Position numbers and translations under genes: made by a program. Shown here piece after piece: positions 29,317-41,159 of a DNA stretch of 64,000 nt (position 1 is its first letter; each line of letters begins with the position of its first letter). Below the pieces are notes generated by a model. That model was not told the origin of the DNA and ran no database searches. It saw only the letters and a list, made by a program, of their open reading frames with translations. This DNA is from Nephrocerus scutellatus (taxonomy: Eukaryota; Arthropoda; Insecta; Diptera; Pipunculidae): positions 49,151,540-49,215,539 of the forward strand of contig OX352762.1 in assembly GCA_947095585.1 (NCBI GenBank), given 5' to 3'.

Positions 29317-31230
29317 ATAATTTTTTAAAAAAATAAGTAAATAATAAAATCTTCTAATGATCACTACGAGCTTCCTTCAGAAAGTTGTTGACGGCTATTT
29401 TGAAGTCCTGTAGTTTAAAGGATTCAGGAAACACGGAGCCCACTAACTGATTCCACATCGAAGTCACTCTCGGATAAAAGAAGGAGATTGAAGTGTTGTG
29501 TTCTGCATGAAAATAGTTTTAAGGCAAATCTATGTTGATTTGACCTGAAACGAGTATTAGCATTGCTGACAAAGAGACCTGGTAATAGAGAACGAATTTC
29601 TGCAGAACATCTACCGTTGTAAAACTTGTAGAAATCAGTTTATGCTTCTACATTTCGTCTATGCTCCAAAGAATCAAGAGATGAAGTAATGCTTTGATCG
29701 TTTATCAAACGGATAACTCTATTCTGAATTCCATCAAGATAAATCAAATGTGATCTAGGAGCCCCACTCTACACATATTAATTAAATTCTAAAATTGGGC
29801 TAACATAAATCTTTTTTTAATCTTAATACTTCAGAGGGCTCTTTTTTTTTAAATTCCATAAATATATTCCTTCCATGAGAGTTCACTCGAAACTTTCAAA
29901 CCTAACATCTTAAGTGAATTTGATCTCGCAATAGTTGCACCATTAATTACTGGTGGTACGTAATGTTGAACTACCTTCTGAGAAAAAATACAAGCCTGGA
30001 ATTTATTTGGGTTAAATTGCACCCTATTAGATCTTCCCCAATTAAGAATGACTTAATGTTCGACAGAATTGCCGAATACATTAGTTCACGCGAACCAATC
30101 AAGCGATAATTACATTATTTTTTACTAACAAACTCCATGGAAGTCGATTACGTCGTATCATCGCAAATGAATGGATATCTCAGGTTGTAGAAGACAAGAG
30201 GTCATTAATATATATTAAGAAAAGCGTGGGCCGTTTCGGGACGGGTTGAATATTAGCTATTTTCCAAATTGACGGAGAAATACCTGTCTTCATTGAGAGA
30301 TGAAAAAATTTGCTAAGCGGTTTCGCCAAAGTATGATGACATCTTTTCAATAATAATGGCGGAATACCGTCGGGTCCAGTTGCTTTATTGGGGTCAATTC
30401 CTTAAGAATTTTAGAAACAACCTGTTGACGGAAATATATTTTAGACATTCCTGGGCCTACATCCTGAAGAATTGCTGAACTTTGGTTAGATAGTGGAAGG
30501 GTGGACGCACAAGCAAAATGCGAAGCTAAGAGATTGGCTTTCTGAATATCAGTTTTATAATCAGCAAACGACCAAAAGTTTTGACTGTTTGAATCTGAAT
30601 TTAAAATTTTCCGCATGCTATACTGAATCTTTTGGTCATTTATTATTTTGGACCTGTTTACTATGGCGTTAGCTCTGTTTCTAGCTATTCTAAATTTTTC
30701 TTAATATTAATTAAAATTAAAATTAATTAAGTAATTAAAACAGCCAAATGGGCTGTTTTTTTACTAGCGACTGCTGACCTGAAATTTTCATTAAACCACT
30801 TATTCTTACGAATATTGCTTTTCTTAAAGGAGGAAGGAATGTAATGTTTCATTCCTAGCAAAATGGTTGACGCGATAAGTTGAGATGCTTCATCGGCATT
30901 ATTGTTGGAAAAGCAGGTGGACCAATCAAACAAGCTATAAAATTGATTCAGGAGCTCCCAGTTAGCATTTTTGAAGTGCCAGAGTAGCCTTTTACGAGTA
31001 GGCTCTACAAGGGCTGGGTTAATGGAAAATTTGGCTATTACTAGAGCGTGGTCGGAAAGACCTTATGGAGCAGATAAATCAATTGAATATTTATCTGGCA
31101 TAGAAGTTAGAAATAAATCTAATAGGTGAGGTGATTGACCAGTTGTATCAGGATATCTGGGTCTTATCGACGAGTTGGGTGAGAAGATTGACATTTGAAA
31201 ATAATTCTGCGGATTCACCTGTTTGATCTC
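29317..31230 (-). pseudogene. CR1-like LINE, inverted, internally deleted
   Basis: From right to left: endonuclease end and linker (LFDWSTCFSNNNADEA.. and RKNKWFNENFRSAV, 30933-30727), RT start (GPGMSKIYFRQQVVSKILKE, 30616-30347), PLSKFFHLSMKTG-type block, then at about 30235 a jump from the pre-catalytic region to sequence after GVPQGS, so the palm with most catalytic motifs is missing. The C-terminal part (29760-29340) reads LDGIQNRVIRLIND, FYKFYNGRCSAEIRS and SVFPESFKLQDFKIAVNNFL before a stop and an AT-rich tail. It is the same family as 48339-53329 but more diverged. Confidence 0.82.
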
Positions 31231-31700
31231 TCACAGAGTAAAAAGAATACCGAAATCGGAAAATACACGAAAAAATATATTATATGTAAACCACTTGTCT
31301 TCCCACAATTGGAAGATTAAAATAATTATATATTAAAGCTAAAAAAAGATATATTATATTAAAAAAAAACGTTTGTGAAAACACCAGACTAATGCAGACC
31401 TCCTACCATCTATGACCAGACTAAAACATAAAATGTATAATAATGTCAGAGACCAGAACAGAAGTTGCACCTCCATCCGACTCTTTTCTCTTGTTACACG
31501 GCCATTCCTACTGTTCATCGTACCCCCATGAATTCAGCTCCCAGGTCTTCATATTATCTGCCGAAGAACAAGTATGGTATGGTCGCTCGCTGATACCAAT
31601 TTTCTCCAGTTCCTACCGTTCATTATCCATTATTTTTATGACTTCCAAATTGTGTACGCTTTACTGCTACTATATCGCCCACCGAATTTTTACGAGCACC
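31231..31700. other. No gene recognised
   Basis: AT-rich at first (31250-31400), then mixed sequence. It may include the C-terminus of the gypsy integrase that follows on the minus strand, but no motif is firm. The short frames 31443-31724 and 31574-31795 on the plus strand resemble nothing known to me. Confidence 0.3.
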
Positions 31701-32190
31701 TTGACGATGTTTGTCGTGTTGTAGCTTTTGTTGCTCCTGAGCACGAGTTATGCTCCTCCGCACTCTTTCACGATCTTCGGAACGATTGGCAGTAAACTGT
31801 TTGGTTACTTCACTCTGAAGAACTTCTAGAATAACACCATCATCACAAAAGGTAGAATTTAAACATCGTTGAACTCATGACACATACCTAAACCATTTTT
31901 CCGGATGTTCAATAGGTAACTTGCTTAGAACTGGGACGAGGATATGGTTCTCTCGTTCAACTTGACCATTCCTCTAGCTACTCCTGTTGTGACCTCTACG
32001 TGATCGATGTTGTTTCTTGAGCAAAAATTCAGTTTGTCGAAGACTTCACGTTTACCTGTAGATCTCACGAAATCTTAGAAAACCCGTCGACAACAACGAA
32101 AATGTGTTGATAAGCTTTTCCTTGACCAGTTATAGATCCAACGTGGTCGACATGAAACGTATCTAGCGGTTGTGACTCCTTAGATATGGG
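31700..32190 (-). pseudogene. Gypsy integrase fragment
   Basis: On the minus strand from 32190: PLDTFHVDHVGSITGQGKAY then HIFVVVDGFSK, the first catalytic aspartate region of gypsy integrase. A deletion and shifts remove the second-aspartate block. VEVTTGVARG, then a VERE-like stretch and LSKLPIEHPEKWFRYV follow, the glutamate helix and the later WxxxL-type part. Further left, RSITRAQEQQKLQHDKHR can be read near 31760-31700. It ends where the Mag-like LTR begins at 32198. Confidence 0.72.
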
Positions 32191-32197
32191 ATGAAGG

Positions 32198-32346
32198 TGT
32201 TATATGCTATGTAAACGCAGTCATATACCAAAACCAGCTGATACGTCACAATTACAATAGATGTACGAACTGTTAGAGATGACAACATGCGCTTGAAAAA
32301 TATTAAAATTAACTTACTTTAAATCAGCATTTTGAACTTTTAAACA
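32198..32346 (+). repeat. 5' LTR, 149 bp
   Basis: TGTTATATGCTATGTAAACG to TTTTAAACA. The first 79 bp recur at 35551 with changes (GTAAACG/GTGAACG, CATATACC/CACATACT, CTGATACG/CTGAAACG, AGATGTAC/AGATATAC). The right end is set by the primer site next to it. Confidence 0.85.
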
Positions 32347-32363
32347 TGGTGTCAGATGTGGGG
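32347..32363 (+). promoter_or_regulatory. Primer binding site, tRNA-Leu type
   Basis: TGGTGTCAGATGTGGGG follows the LTR with no more than one base between. TGGTGTCAGAAGTGG is the usual complement of insect tRNA-Leu 3' ends; one mismatch is seen. Confidence 0.7.
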
Positions 32364-32487
32364 TTCCAACATTAGCGAACAAAGAGCAGGCAGAAAAACA
32401 GTTAGAAGAAACAAATAGAAAACAAGACGAAAATAATCATTACCCGAAGAATTCCAACAAAAATTCAAAACAATTTAAAAAAAGTCA

Positions 32488-32913
32488 ATGTCAATCTGCG
32501 GTTACTGGCATGAACGAGATATTAATAAATGTGCAGCAAAAGGGGAAAAGTGTAAAAATTGTTGCAAAATGGATCACTTTGCGTCGATGTGTAGAACAGC
32601 GAAAAATCTCCAATCAACAAGTTACAACGTGAAAACTTTAAATCAAGAAGACAACGATGATTTTGTATTGCCGGTTGAAGACAAGCGAGGAAAATTTTTC
32701 ACCGCAGATTTAATGTTTTGTGTACGAGATCAAACTATACCAGTGCAGTGCATGCTGGATACAAGCGCAACATGCAACGTTGTTGGCATCAATAACATTT
32801 GTAAAATCCTGGGTGAAAATCCAAAGTTAACAAAAACAAACATCAAATTGAAAATTTTTGGAAACACATACATCGAAACAATTGAAAAATTAAGTATGCC
32901 TATGCGTTTATAA
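32488..32913 (+). pseudogene. Mag-like Gag zinc knuckle and protease
   Basis: The frame of 141 residues has a Cys/His cluster (CAAKGEKCKNCCKMDHFASMC) and then an aspartic protease core: VQCMLDTSATCNVVG, with DTSA where DTGA is expected, so even the catalytic loop is changed. LKLKIFGNTYIETI matches the second half of the protease. The frame stops at 32913 and the next piece is in another frame. Confidence 0.8.
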
Positions 32914-32944
32914 AAATAATAAAAATGATTTATCTTTTCAGGTT

Positions 32945-34241
32945 GTGGAAATCGATTACATTTCACTCCTGTCTGGTGATACGTGCGAGAATTTGGGTTT
33001 GATAAAAATCGATCAACATACGAATGAAGAAAGCAAGCGAATTATTGATAAATACAAATTCAATTTTGACGGCGTCGGAACTCTCGAAGGTGAAGTGTCT
33101 TTTAAGCTAGATAAAGATGCACATCCGGTTATGCAAAAACCAAGAAGAATCGCGGTGACATTGAATGACGAGTTGAAAAAACAGTTATTGTGCAATATGT
33201 TATGCCGACACTCGACGAAATGTTGCCTGAGTTGGAAAATGCAAGTTTTTTCTACACGAGATGCGAGAAAGGGATTTTGGCAATTTAAGTTGGATGAAAA
33301 AAGCAGCAAGTTTACAACATTATAATTTTTGAGAATGCCATTCGGGTTAAAACCGGCTATGGAAATATACCAGGCAAAACAACACGAGGTAATCAATGGT
33401 CTAAAAGGGGTATTTGTAATTGTAGATGACATATTGGTATATGGAAAGGGCAGATCTAGAAAGAAAATAAAGAAAGAAATTCAAAACTCAATCCAGATAA
33501 GACAAATTTGTGCGCCACCTCCGTTTGATTTTATGGTCATATTTTGACAAATAATGGGTTCCACCGCCCAAAAACAAGAAAGAGTTAGTTCGATTCTTGG
33601 GTATGATTTCATATCTCGGAAATTGCCAAAAATAGCAGAAACGCTCCGAAACATAACACATTACGATGCCGAGTTTACGTGGTCGCATTCACAACAAGTA
33701 ACATTTGCAAATTTGAAGAAAATTATTACAGAATCACCAACGTTGAAATATTTCGAAGTAAACAAACCGCTTACAATACACAGATGCATCATCATTCGCA
33801 ATGGGTGCAACCATTACGCAAGATGGTATACCTATTTCATACGCATCAAAAAAATTAACAGAATCACAGCAAAGCTATTCGCAGTTGGAGAAGGAACTGC
33901 TTGCTATTCTGTTTGCATGTACGCGATTTGATCAATACGTTTGTGGAAAATCAGACGTAATGGTTGAAACAGATCACGAACCATTGATCAAAATTGCACA
34001 GCGTCGTAAACTGCTTGACACGCCAAAACGAATACAGTCAATGTTAATGTATTTGAAACGATGTAACATCAAATTGAAATACTTACAAGGAACAATAATG
34101 TATATCGCTGATTTGTTATCAAGGGCACCAGTTACGAAAAAAAACTTTGATGTTTACAGCATCGAACAAATTGATATGATATCGAACCAAATCGATCAGG
34201 TCAGCGCTTTCGACGATTTGAGAATCAGTAATGTCACATAA
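32945..34241 (+). pseudogene. Mag-like reverse transcriptase and RNase H
   Basis: Successive frames give HPVMQKPRRIAVTLNDELKK (RT start, about 33120), RDARKGFWQFKLDE (33255), RMPFGLKPAMEIYQ (33332) and VIVDDILVYGKG (33417, catalytic DD). The connection domain is in a third frame at 33554. RNase H (33801-34100) reads GATITQDGIPISYASKKLT, then YSQLEKELLAILFAC and TDHEPL. A stop separates 33325 and 33329, and the part between RT start and GFWQF is shortened. Confidence 0.85.
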
Positions 34242-34353
34242 AAGAAAAAAAGAGACGTCACACAACGCGATGAGAGAATCGTCGTCTTTTAAAGATGATA
34301 GTTGATGGATGGCCTACGAAATATAGTGATGTCAAAGATGCAATACTAAAAGT

Positions 34354-35362
34354 TTAAAGATGAACTGTCAATCGAGAATGGAATCATTATAAAGCGAAAT
34401 CGTTTGCTAATCCCACCAGAGATGCGAAAAGAAATTCTGAATCGTTTGCATGCTAGTCATCAAGGAATCGAATATACAATGAAATTAGCGAGAGATACCG
34501 TTTTTTGGCCAAACATAAACGAACAACTGTGAGAAAAAATTTCATCATGCGAAGCATGCCAAAAATTTGCACCAAACCAATCGAATCCATCAATGATGAG
34601 TCACCCTATTCCAAGTAGACCATTTCAACTTGTTAGTCTCGGTGTTTTTGAAATTGAAATAAAAGACAAAAAACGACTTTTTGGTCATGGTGGATCATTT
34701 CTCCGATTTTTTCGAAATTGACGAACTAAACGATTTATCAACCAAAGGAACAATAACTATATGCAAACGAATTCATATATGCAAACGAAGTCATGGAATT
34801 CCTGAAAAAGTGGTTGCGCTAATTTATCATCAAAGGAGTTTAGAGCATTTGCTAAAGAGTGGGAGTTTACAATAGAAACATCTAGTCCACACCACCAAGG
34901 AAACGGAAAGTCAGAAGCAGCAGTATAGCAAGCAAAATTACTTATAAAGAAAAGCGTATACCAAGGCGAAGATTTCTATATGAATTTATTACAATGGCGC
35001 AATACACCAAACAAAACTGATTATGGTACAGCACTGAAAATGTTGACACGACGAACATATAATTATATATAATTCCAACAACAGAGGAGAAACTAATGCC
35101 TGTTGTATTGAAAGACATTGAAGAGAAAATTGAGCATCAAAGATATAAAGCAAAATATTATTATGACAGACAAGCAACACAGTTACACAATCTAAATCCA
35201 GGGCAAAAAGTAATGGCAAAAATTAATCCAAAATCCAAAGAATGGCATGAAGCAACAGTGCAAAATCAAGCCACGATCGTATACAATTACAGCAGACAAA
35301 AATACGTACATAAGAAATCGCGTTTATTTAAAACCATAAGTACAAACAACATTGGCGAATGA
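34354..35362 (+). pseudogene. Mag-like integrase
   Basis: LIPPEMRKEILNRLHASHQG opens the zinc domain, followed by DTVFWPNINEQL and CEACQKFAPN (HHCC complete). The first catalytic region (LVSLGVFEIE) has lost the usual W-D, and the second is scrambled around 34740-34830. The third shows SSPHHQGNGKSEAAV. The last frame (35096-35362) has KYYYDRQATQLHNLNPGQKV, the typical integrase end. Several stops are present. Confidence 0.78.
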
Positions 35363-35550
35363 ACCAAACGTCGAACACAATGTTGATATTAATAAATCAA
35401 TACAAAATTCTACCGAACCATCAACAGCAACTACTTCAATAACACCAATACATTCGGAAAAACAACAGCAACGTCCGAAACGAAATACAAAGCCTCCGGT
35501 TCGATTCCAAGATTACGACATGTCAGCTTAACAAAATAAAACAGAGATGA

Positions 35551-35629
35551 TGTTATATGCTATGTGAACGCAGTCACATACTAAAACCAGCTGAAACGTC
35601 ACAATTACAATAGATATACGAACTGTTAA
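35551..35629 (+). repeat. Truncated 3' LTR of the Mag-like element
   Basis: Begins TGTTATATGCTATG after the purine-rich ACAGAGATGA and matches the 5' LTR only to GAACTGTTA; inverted gypsy sequence follows at once. The missing 70 bp mark a deletion or a later insertion boundary. Confidence 0.85.
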
Positions 35630-36880
35630 TTTTCAGGCTACCATACGCCTGCTTTTGCGTCGGTCCAAAATCGAATGGAGCATCCTTTTTCAACAGAGCC
35701 GTCAACACCTTTCTGCAAATCCGTCTATAAATTTTCGAAAATACCGGACTAAGCCCAGAAATCTTTGCAGTTGTTTCACATTCTTTGGCTTAGAAAACTC
35801 AAGATCATTCTAACTTTTGTTGGTGAAGAATAAATTTTTGAATCTTCAACTACATGCCCCAAATATTCTACCTTTTTTTTTTGGAGAAATTGACACTTGT
35901 GCCAGTTTATTTGTAGACCATAGGAGCTTGCATGCTCCAGCATCCTCTTTAAACGATTGAGTCCTTCTTCATAGTCTGCTGATGGTATAATTATGTCATC
36001 GACATACAAAATCACTATACCCTCTTTCATCAAATCTTTGAATACATATTTTTTAAAGCAACAGATTCTCGATGGCGAAATACATCCAAACGGAGTCTTT
36101 GTAAACTCGAAATGTCCAGCCACCGTAGAGAACGCTGTGTATTTCCTACTTTCCTCCTACAAAAGCACATGGAAGAATCCGTTTTTTAAGTTCAGCGTGG
36201 AGAACACTTTCGCTTTAGATAACATATCCAGCTGATCGTCGGCATAGGAAACCGATCTTTTTGCACTAGGCTATTAAGACGCCTATAGTCAATGCACAAT
36301 CTATCGACAGTTTCGCTCACCACTCTATTTTCCAGTGGAACCAATCTTCTCGCACGAATGTAAACTGGAGTTGTATCTGTTAGGGTTATTTTTGTCTGCA
36401 CACTACTAACGTTCCGCTTTTCTGGTTTATACTCTTCAACTTGATTCGCAATTGCACGTTTGTAACTAATTGGAACATCAATTTCGTCTCTAGATCTCGA
36501 ACAAAAGGTTGTCGTCTTCGTGGTCATCAACATGCTGTAAAGAATCGGGAATTTGTAGTGGAATATGTTTTATTATTATCTCATTTCTCTTGATGACATA
36601 ATCAGTGTTATTCAACAGATCTTGTCCAATGATCTGCTTTGGTGGCATACTACACACTGGCATTATGAAAAATGTTGTGTTAAAGGTGTCACCATCATTG
36701 GCAATGGGCTTAATAATCTTGCCATGAGGTTTCACTTCCAGCCCACACAAACCCGAGAATGTCTTTGAAGTAGTATCCACTCCTCATTAAATTCGCCTGA
36801 CTACCAGTATCCACTAACGCCTCAATCTCCAGCCCATCGACTGTCACCACCACTGTCATATTGTTCATTTCATTTTTTTT
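35630..36880 (-). pseudogene. Gypsy protease and reverse transcriptase, inverted
   Basis: Minus strand, right to left: protease VDGLEIEALVDTGSQANLMR (about 36850), MPPKQIIGQDLLNN (36640), RARRLVPLENRVV (36330), LCIDYRRLNSLVQKDRFPMP (36280), HFEFTKTPFGCISPS (36110), then ILYVDDIIIPSADYEEGL (36000, catalytic DD) and VEYLGHVVEDSKI (35870), with the RT thumb FRRFIDGF-like text near 35730. At least two shifts and a missing palm piece are visible. Its Gag lies at 38651-39510, separated by a LINE insertion. Confidence 0.85.
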
Positions 36881-38650
36881 CATTTTCATTTCATTTATTT
36901 TCATCAATGGAGCTTAAACTCTGCTGATTACATAACAATATGATGAATATATACAACATACATATATAAAAATAATTAATAGCATAAAAAATTTTTAATT
37001 AAGTTTTTAAATTCATTTCTAGATAGTAAAATGCCGTCAACATGATTGCAGATATAGTTATAAAATTTTATACATCTAGATATTGGCTCATTTTGTCCGA
37101 AGTTTGCTCTATGAAAATTATTATAAAATAAATAATTATTTCTTAGTTGTCTAGAAGGAATGTTGATCGGTAATTTAGCAAGTAATTCAGGACAGTTAAT
37201 ATTATATGTAAGAACATCCCTTATAAAAATAATACAAGAGGATCTTCTACGTTTTTATAATTTTTCCATATCAATAAACAAACATCGGGTGTCATATCAT
37301 GGAAAATTACAAGACCAATTAAAATGCCTTAAAGCGTATTTAGTAAAATTCTTTTAAATTCTTTCGATCCTATTAATGTGGGTGCTATAAATTGGAAACC
37401 AAACAACACAACAATATTCTAGAATTGGTCTCACTAACATTAGAAATAAATATTTTAATGTGTAAGGGTCTCTAAAGTCTTTAGAATTACGTTTCAAAAA
37501 TCCGTTCATTGAGTTTGCCTTCGCAATAACAAAATCTATATGCGATCCAAATGTCAATCTTTCATCAAATAAAACGCCCAAATCATTAACAATTGAAACT
37601 CTCTTAAAAATTTGAGTTTCATATGAATATTGGAATAATACTGGTGTTATACTGTGGTGAGCTGTAAAAACTTTGCATTTATTAAAGTTTAAATATAATT
37701 TATTTTGAAAACACCATTGACTTAGCTTATTTATTTCGTTTTGAAACACAAAACAATCGCTGACTGTCTTTACTTCTTTAAATATTTTTAAATCATCTGC
37801 ATATAAGAGACACTTTGCATTTTTTAAATTTTCAGTAATATCATTTACAAAAAGTAAAAATAGAATTGGACCGATATGGCTTCCTTGTGAAACTCCTGAC
37901 TTTGTCAAGATGACGTTCGAGCAAGTTTCTCCAATTCGGACCATTTGTAATCTGTTTGTTAAATATGAGGACAACCATTTATGCATATTGCCATGGATAC
38001 CAAGCTTATTCAACTTTTTTAAAAGTAAATTATGATCCACCCTATTAGAAAAATCCGTGTACTGCACATCGACTTGTAAGCTGTTTTCTAATGCATGGCA
38101 ACAGAATGAAGTAAAGCATGTTAAATTTGTGACTGTAGAACGACCAGTCATAAATCCATGTTGAAATGGGGAAATAATTTCCTTTGTAACAAAATACAGT
38201 CTATTCTTAACTAGTTTTTCAAAAAGCTTTGGAATCGTTGACAATTTACAAATAGGTCTATAATTTTCAATAAGGGTTTTCGACCGGATTTGAAAATAGG
38301 ATTTAAATATGAAACTTTCCATTCATCTAGAAAGTGTCCCTTACCTAAAGATTCATTAAAAATTTTCAAAAGTGGGACTGAAATCGAATTAACACATCTC
38401 TTTAATACTAGAGGTGGTATAGAATCGAATCCAGCAGCCTTTTTTACATCAATGTCTAAGAGTGCTTCTATAACTTCAGCTAAAGAAAGTTTTATTTTAC
38501 AAAGATCTATTATCTCGTCAGTATTATTATACTCATTCTGGATATTTGTGTTAAATGTCAAATCATAATTTTCCTGATAATACCTGGCAAAAAGATCAAA
38601 GATATAGATTTAATGTCGTTGGCAACTTCACCCGAGTACTCCATGCTCGA
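36881..38650 (-). pseudogene. Jockey/CR1-like LINE inserted in the inverted gypsy element, 5'-truncated
   Basis: The long minus frame (322 residues, 38322-37354) has ENYRPICKLSTIPKLFEKL, FQHGFMTGRSTVTNL, SGVSQGSHIGPILF and the catalytic LLYADDLKIF, then WCFQNKLYLNFNKC and LVRPILEYCCVVW. An overlapping frame upstream (38561-38211) has DVKKAAGFDSIPPLVLKRCV. The palm FxDFSKAFDRVDH block appears as YTDFSNRVDH, so a few residues are deleted. After 37354 the C-terminus continues broken to about 37020. The tail ends in a run of AAATG-like units at 36880-36905. The start near 38650 is inferred from loss of homology to LINE and start of Gag. Confidence 0.85.
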
Positions 38651-39510
38651 AAATAGAAATCTGAGAAAGCCCTTACTTCCTATCAGCCGTCTGTGTACAA
38701 TTGGATGCAATATGCCCGAAACAACCGCATCTAAAACACTTCGGACCTTTCATTGCACCTGGACAATTGTTAGTGATATGTCCAATAACACCGCATTTGT
38801 AGCATTTACCTTTTGCTTTATTTTCACTTCTCTCATTTCTAAATCGTTTTGGTTTTTCGTGCAATACGACGGCCCTTTTCCTAATCACTCGATCGTATTC
38901 TGCGAATTTTATTATTAATTCGTCATAGTTCGTAGCGCGTAGCGTAGTGTAGAGAATGATTTTTCCGCACCCGAATCGATAACACCGTCAACGATATAAC
39001 CAATGACAGATTCCTTGCCCAGATTTATAAGCTCGCCAAAGACACCATCTCATAAAAATATTGGCACCAATTCCCGATTTGAACTTCCGTCTTCTAAGCT
39101 TATCATGTATGTCGCGACTATTCACTTGAATATCAAATTCTTTTATCATCTCAGCCTTGAATTTGGACCATCATCCGTACGAACTGTTTAGCCGAACCAA
39201 CAACTAGCTTTTTGGCATAGACTAAAATCTCTTCTTCGGAATATTTAAAAACTCGATTTAGTTCATCTAATTGCTCTAGCCACACTTTTATTGGATTAGA
39301 ACCATCTCCGTTATATTTGCCAATTGCTTCTTCAACCTCATGAAACAAAATGTAACGAGAAGAAATCTGTTTTGAAGAGTAGGTATTTTCCTCTCCCTCA
39401 CATTGTTTGGCATTTTTTTCGGTTTTTTCCTTATCTTCTTCCCGATCGCTGTGTGAGCTGCAGTAATTTGGAGTCACCCGGTGTTGCTGAAATAGCAAAC
39501 ATGAATACAC
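38651..39510 (-). pseudogene. Gypsy Gag with two zinc knuckles, inverted
   Basis: The minus frame 38888-38673 has CYKCGVIGHITNNC and CFRCGCFGHIASNC, two CCHC knuckles preceded by a basic stretch. The frame 39510-39151 has a capsid-like helix region (KYNGDGSNPIKVWLEQLDEL, EILVYAKKLVVGSAKQFVR). Between them (39150-38890) capsid text is broken. It joins in order with the protease at 36850 once the LINE is discounted, so both parts belong to one element. Confidence 0.78.
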
Positions 39511-39519
39511 ACAAAATAA

Positions 39520-40150
39520 TGTTCGAATTCATGATTTGCCTTTGTTATTCTATTTCGAATTTAGTATTGTTGCGGCTTGCTATGGCAAAACACGCTTAAT
39601 TTTAAATTGTTTCTTTAACTTAAATTGTTTCATTTGTAATTGATATATTAGTTTTAATTTCAAGTTGGAAATTTACCACAACAAACATTAGTTCTCATTA
39701 AATTAAATTTGGCTGACTTTTAATATCAAGTTCTGTGCTTGCCGTGCTAAGGTAGTTTTTTTTCATTCTGCTGCTGCTGTTGACTGCAAATCATAGTGCA
39801 GTCATTTTCATTCTGCTGCTGGCGTTGACTGCAAATCATAGTGCAGTCATTTTTATTTTGCTGCTGCCGTTAACTGCGAATCATAGGCAGTAATTTTCAT
39901 TGGTGACAGCGGTGGGATTTGTTGGCGTCCCGTTGCTTGCATAAAGCCACGCATATTCAACTTGCAAAATTACATGCGCTCTGCTGATTTAGTGTATTAC
40001 TGTTTTGCTGCTGCTGCTGAAAGTACCGTTGGGTAACGTACTTGAGTCACACGTTTTCGATTTCTCCGCAAATAAACGCGTGCTGCATATTGTTGTAAGT
40101 TACTGCATACATATTAGTAATTTACATTTTTTTGCCTGGTTTAAGGAAAT
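39520..40150. other. LTR/leader region, probably of the BEL element to the right
   Basis: No gene. TGGTGACAGCGGTGGGA at 39901 resembles a primer binding site, and the bases before it end TTTTCA, so the BEL 5' LTR may end at 39899. The left border with the inverted gypsy Gag is not clear. Three 45-bp repeats lie within. Confidence 0.4.
39757..39897 (+). repeat. Three tandem ~45-bp repeats rich in CTG
   Basis: Each has TTTTCATTCTGCTGCTG, then GTTGACTGCAAATCATA and GTGCAGTCA, with growing divergence to the right (GTTAACTGCGAATCATAGGC in the third). Confidence 0.88.
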
Positions 40151-40640
40151 ATGGCTGACTTAAAACGGGCGCGCGCAATGCTAAATAACCACTTGGAATA
40201 TTTCAAGAATGCTAAAATTTTTATCGAAGCTCAATTATCTAGTGCAAAAAGGAATCAAGTGAAATTGCGCCACGAAGAGCTGGTTGAAACGCGCAACAAA
40301 TTTTTAAAGAACCAAGCGGCGCTCGAGATTTTAGATGAAACCGAACTAGAATCCGATGTTTGCTCAGTTATTGATAACCTGTGTTATGAAATAAGGCGTT
40401 CGAAGACAGGCTTGATGAATTCAAGGATGCTAGGAAGGAAGGTCCGCATCTTCGATCGCTCAAGTCACTAAAACGTCCGACGGAATATTCGGATGTTCTG
40501 CTTGTATACATAGTGGTTTCAAAATTGGACCCGGAAACCAAAAACAAGTGGCTGGAAGATGCGCCGCAAAATGCAATGCCAACATTTCAAGATATTTCGG
40601 CATTTTTTAAGCCATATGTTACAAGGTCAGCGAAGCGATT
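40151..40640 (+). pseudogene. BEL/Pao Gag N-terminus
   Basis: The first 100 residues (MADLKRARAMLNNHLEYFKN, then LRHEELVETRNKFLKNQAAL) are an alpha-helical start seen in BEL/Pao Gags. After a shift near 40440, KRPTEYSDVLLVYIVVSKLD and KWLEDAPQNAMPTF continue the later Gag in another frame, so the Gag middle is deleted. A zinc-binding region is probably hidden in broken text at 40740-40860 (FCVNCNQEGHSNIWCHK-like). Confidence 0.75.
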
Positions 40641-41159
40641 TATCTGTTCCCATCACGGGGCAATCAAATAGCAGTTTGACAGGCAGGCCGTTTGTTTTGC
40701 GATCTGGTGCCACCTTCCAACGACCATAAGTTTCCGCGTCTTTACATGCCTACCGTTTCTTTTGCGTAAATTGCAACCAGGAAGGCCACTCAAATATTTG
40801 GTGTCACAAGTTCCTTGCATTATCGGTGGATGACCGACAGCAGTAAGCCCTGGATGCAAAATTATGTCTAAAGCCTAAAGCCGTCGCACGACATGGGCAA
40901 TTGTCCCAGTCAGGATGTTTGTCGGCTGTGTCAAGCGAGGCATCATATTTGATTCATATGGTTCCGGCATCGGTTTCGAGGAAACCCCAATTGTCGTTCT
41001 TTTTGTCCAATATCGCGGGAGATAATACATTAAGAAGAAGAAGTTAATGGTCAGGAAGATAATGAAGAGGTTGCGCTTGGACAATACCAGCAGTGCTCCT
41101 TAACAGCATCTATTGGTGAACCAAGTTACGTTTTCCTCGCGACGGCACAGGTACTTGTA

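Larger units (their letters stand above)
32198..35629 (+). mobile_element. Decayed Mag-like gypsy LTR retrotransposon
   Basis: A short LTR (149 bp) at the left, a partial copy of it (79 bp) at the right, a tRNA-Leu-type primer site, and between them Gag zinc knuckle, protease, RT, RNase H and integrase in the usual order, all broken by stops and shifts. At 3.4 kb it is shorter than an intact relative; most of Gag is missing. The two LTR parts differ at several of 79 positions, so it is older than the SAP-gypsy. Confidence 0.85.

Noticed and set aside
30738..30764. AAAACAGCCAAATGGGCTGTTTTTTT, like a bacterial terminator
   Set aside because: Lies within inverted LINE linker coding sequence of an insect genome; the hairpin is chance.
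31443..31795. Two plus frames next to the gypsy integrase remnant
   Set aside because: Opposite strand to the integrase; no motif and poor composition.
40875..41084. Minus frame with a hydrophobic N-terminus
   Set aside because: Lies opposite broken BEL Gag/protease sequence; the apparent signal is chance.
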